Assembly: GCA_016195615.1 (NCBI GenBank)
Contig: JACPZF010000072.1
Span: forward strand, 1 to 6,198
Reading direction: 5' to 3'
Origin: Candidatus Gottesmanbacteria bacterium
Lineage (GTDB): Bacteria > Patescibacteriota > Microgenomatia > JACPZF01
Length of the DNA stretch: 6,198 bases
Part shown: positions 4,763 through 6,198 of the stretch, piece after piece
Layout of the letters: every line of letters starts with the position of its first letter
Numbering within the stretch: position 1 is the first letter of the stretch
Program-made: the position numbers and the translations under genes
Notes under the pieces: model-generated
Database searches by the model: none
Told to the model about the DNA's origin: nothing
What the model saw: the letters and a program-made list of their open reading frames with translations, nothing else

Positions 4763-5854
4763 ATGACAAAACTTAAGGTGGGAATATTTTTAGGCGGAAA
4801 ATCTTCAGAGAAAGAAATTTCTCTCGAGAGCGGCCGTCATGTTTACAATAATCTTGACGAGAACAAATACCAAAAAATCGTTTTGTTTGTCGATGACAAA
4901 AATCAAATTTGGGAAATCACTGAGGCGCTTCTTTGGCTTAATACCACAGCTGATATTGTCGCCAATTTAAAAAAAGAAGGACAAAGAATTTATTTTGAGG
5001 ATCTTAAAAAGACCATTGATTTTGCCTTTGTTGCCATGCATGGAAAATTTGCCGAAGACGCTTTCCCCGGACTTTTTGAGATTTTAAATATTCCCAATAA
5101 CGGCGCTGGGGTTTTGGGTGGGGCCTTATCAATGGATAAAGAGAAACAAAGATTGCTTTTGCAGGCGGCGGGGTTGAATGTACCAAAGTATATTGCGATA
5201 TCTATAGAATCCGTCATTCTGGGGAGGAGAGAAGCGACGACTCCAGAATCGAACAAAAAAAGATTCTGGACAAGCCAGAATGACGAAGAGAAAATTAAAA
5301 AAGAAATCGGTTATCCATGCATAGTAAAACCCTCAAGAGAGGGAAGCAGTACCGCTTTGGCCAGGCCAAAAAACGAGGAAGAATTAAACGTGGCATTAGT
5401 TGAGGCGTTTCAATATGACAATACGGTTTTAGTCGAGGAAGTACTGATGGGCAAAGAAGTAACAACGGCAGTAATAGGGGTTGATGAGCCTTATGCTCTT
5501 TTGCCTACCGAAACGCCGGCGAAAGGCGATTTCCTTACTGCGCAGGAAAAATTCCTGCCTGGCGATGCCAGAATGATAACCCCGCCAAACTTGCCAAAAG
5601 AAGTCATTAAACTAATTCAAGATTCTTGCATTAAGGCCTATAAGGCTCTAAGTTTAAAAATATTTTCCCGAATTGACGGTTTCTGGACCGGCGAAAAATT
5701 TGTGATTCTGGAACCAAATAACCCGCCGGCAATGACGCCGTCGACGGCACTCTGGCAGCAGGTGGCGGAAACCAATATGAGCGCAAAGGATTTTTTAACC
5801 ATGATTATCGAGCTGGCAGCGGAAGCCCATAAAAATAAGAAAGGACCCTTATAG
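4763..5854 (+). CDS. ddl: D-alanine--D-alanine ligase family protein 2 (Phe-type, possible D-Ala--D-X ligase)
   Basis: This second ATP-grasp Ddl paralogue has 363 residues. VGIFLGGKSSEKEISL (6-21) carries Glu16 (DdlB Glu15), MHGKFAEDA (92-100) keeps the His63 equivalent (His93), and KPSREGSSTA (189-198) has Ser195 (Ser150). SRID (302-305) and LEPNNPPAMTPST (316-328) keep all metal ligands: Asp305, Glu317 and Asn319. The omega-loop motif is QEKF, so Phe264 replaces DdlB Tyr216. In Leuconostoc and lactobacilli a Phe here goes with D-Ala-D-lactate synthesis. The usual GED, YTGSG and SSVG motifs read AED, NNGAG and SSTA, and the Gly276 position is Ala323. Residues about 151-174 come from a palindromic repeat. 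The gene begins 2 bases after ddl1, and shared N-terminal and AHKNKKG-(L/P)-L ends indicate an old tandem duplication. Ligase fold is near certain; substrate is not. Confidence 0.9.
   Translation: MTKLKVGIFLGGKSSEKEISLESGRHVYNNLDENKYQKIVLFVDDKNQIWEITEALLWLNTTADIVANLKKEGQRIYFEDLKKTIDFAFVAMHGKFAEDAFPGLFEILNIPNNGAGVLGGALSMDKEKQRLLLQAAGLNVPKYIAISIESVILGRREATTPESNKKRFWTSQNDEEKIKKEIGYPCIVKPSREGSSTALARPKNEEELNVALVEAFQYDNTVLVEEVLMGKEVTTAVIGVDEPYALLPTETPAKGDFLTAQEKFLPGDARMITPPNLPKEVIKLIQDSCIKAYKALSLKIFSRIDGFWTGEKFVILEPNNPPAMTPSTALWQQVAETNMSAKDFLTMIIELAAEAHKNKKGPL
5212..5285. repeat. 74-bp palindromic dispersed repeat (copy 2, inside ddl2)
   Basis: The outer arms CGTCATTCTGG (5212-5222) and CCAGAATGACG (5275-5285) are identical to those of the copy at 1506-1563, as is the inner pair TCCAGAATC (5242-5250) and GATTCTGGA (5262-5270). 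The inner spacer is 11 bases here versus 1 in copy 1, and the first inter-arm segment is 19 versus 13 bases. The segment ACAAG linking the last two units is the same in both copies. The element is read through in frame, adding 24 codons (5213-5284) without a stop to ddl2. Confidence 0.93.
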
Positions 5855-5855
5855 A

Positions 5856-6098
5856 ATGAAAAATCTAGGAGTAACATTTCAAGTAAGAATTCCTGATTTT
5901 CGGAAAGGACTTGATTGGTATACCAAACTTTTGGGTCGTAAGCCGGACTTTGTTCCCCACGAAGAATTTGCTGAATGGTGTATTGTTCCGCATGCTTGGT
6001 TACAAGTTGGTAAGGGACAACCTGAAATTGGTAGACCGATAAGATTTGAAGTTAAAAACATACCTATACCTTTCGCAAATCAAACAGGTCAGATTTGA
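5856..6098 (+). pseudogene. VOC/glyoxalase-family protein, apparently truncated
   Basis: The first about 68 residues look like the N-terminal module of a vicinal-oxygen-chelate (glyoxalase/bleomycin-resistance-like) protein: a beta strand LGVTFQVRIPDF, a helix with GLDWYTKLLGRKPDF, then EFAEWCIVPHAWLQV and RPIRFEVKNI. Relatives are usually about 110-130 residues with a second beta-alpha-beta module and a late Glu metal ligand. Here family similarity stops after VKNI (residue 69, near base 6062), and 11 unrelated residues lead to a stop. No continuation of the domain was found in the other plus frames. The ATG is 1 base after the ddl2 stop, with an AAAGGA-like site inside the ddl2 end, so it was positioned as the last gene of the operon. 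It could be a broken gene, a very short variant or an assembly join. Substrate unknown. Confidence 0.55.
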
Positions 6099-6198
6099 TA
6101 GGGGTAAGTTTGACTCATAATAATCCTTCTAAAGGTACCTGTTAGATCTTTAAGTGTTTGAAATTGGATATTAGCAATTTGATCTTTACCCCACTGCC
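6089..6198 (-). CDS. Possible 3' end of an unidentified minus-strand gene
   Basis: Reading the minus strand from the window edge, one frame stays open for 35 codons before a TGA (bases 6089-6091). It gives a plausible-looking peptide that begins QWGKDQIANIQFQTLKDL and ends SQTYPYQI. I do not recognise the family. Its 3' end overlaps the last 10 bases of the VOC reading frame in convergent orientation, and this is where VOC similarity has already been lost, so it may belong to DNA that replaced the VOC gene's 3' half. A 35-codon open stretch can occur by chance in this sequence. Confidence 0.3.
   Translation of the reverse strand, partial: QWGKDQIANIQFQTLKDLTGTFRRIIMSQTYPYQI

Noticed and set aside
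5704..5712. GATTCTGGA, identical to the inner arm of the palindromic repeat, in the 3' part of ddl2
   Set aside because: It encodes the conserved VILEPN segment at the metal site and has no partner arm nearby, so it is most likely coincidence.
4763..5854. Ddl2 as a pseudogene broken by the repeat
   Set aside because: The frame is open throughout, the repeat adds whole codons, and all metal ligands and the C-terminus after the insertion are intact.
6083..6192. Short inverted pairs in the tail (AACAGGT/ACCTGTT and GGGGTAA/TTACCCC)
   Set aside because: They are only 7 bp, far apart and mutually unrelated, which is expected by chance; not evidence for an element end.

Overview
The window is a compact, all-plus-strand block of cell-wall precursor genes. 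It reads murC (3' end only), murB, murA, a stand-alone left-handed beta-helix acyltransferase-like gene, two tandem D-Ala--D-Ala-ligase-family genes (called ddl1 and ddl2 here) and a short glyoxalase/VOC-family fragment. The moderately AT-rich sequence, standard genetic code, near-zero intergenic gaps, lack of clear Shine-Dalgarno sites before several genes and the style of the MurA, MurB and Ddl proteins suggest a Candidate Phyla Radiation (Patescibacteria) bacterium, perhaps Microgenomates. The dispersed short 'CGTCATTCTGG...CCAGAATGACG' element also fits. This taxonomic call is inference from protein and repeat style, not a search result.

Layout. Bases 1-514 hold the C-terminal ligase domain of MurC. 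Bases 523-1503 hold MurB. The murB-murA spacer (1504-1580) is almost entirely a 58-bp palindromic repeat, followed by a good ribosome binding site for murA. MurA (1581-2906) has Asp at the Cys115 position, the natural fosfomycin-insensitive form. A 30-bp gap (2907-2936) carries a perfect palindrome flanked by two TATAAT hexamers and is the best candidate for an internal promoter/operator. Bases 2937-3662 encode a GlmU-C-terminal-like beta-helix protein. Ddl1 (3666-4760) and Ddl2 (4763-5854) are diverged tandem paralogues. A VOC-domain reading frame (5856-6098) appears cut off half way, and the last 110 bases can be read as the 3' end of an unidentified minus-strand gene.

How the genes fit together. 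MurA and MurB convert UDP-GlcNAc to UDP-MurNAc. MurC adds the first amino acid. The beta-helix protein may help make the amino-sugar substrate. The Ddl proteins would supply the terminal D-Ala-D-X dipeptide.

The most interesting signals are in the ddl pair. Both genes carry repeat-derived, in-frame peptide insertions at the same linker just before the conserved EIGYPC-(V/I)-(I/V)-KP segment, but the repeats are unrelated: a heptamer array in ddl1 and the palindromic element, also seen upstream of murA, in ddl2. The two active sites have diverged differently. Ddl1 keeps the omega-loop Tyr but has lost a metal-binding Asn, while Ddl2 keeps the Asn but has Phe in place of the Tyr, a change linked in other bacteria to D-Ala-D-lactate synthesis.
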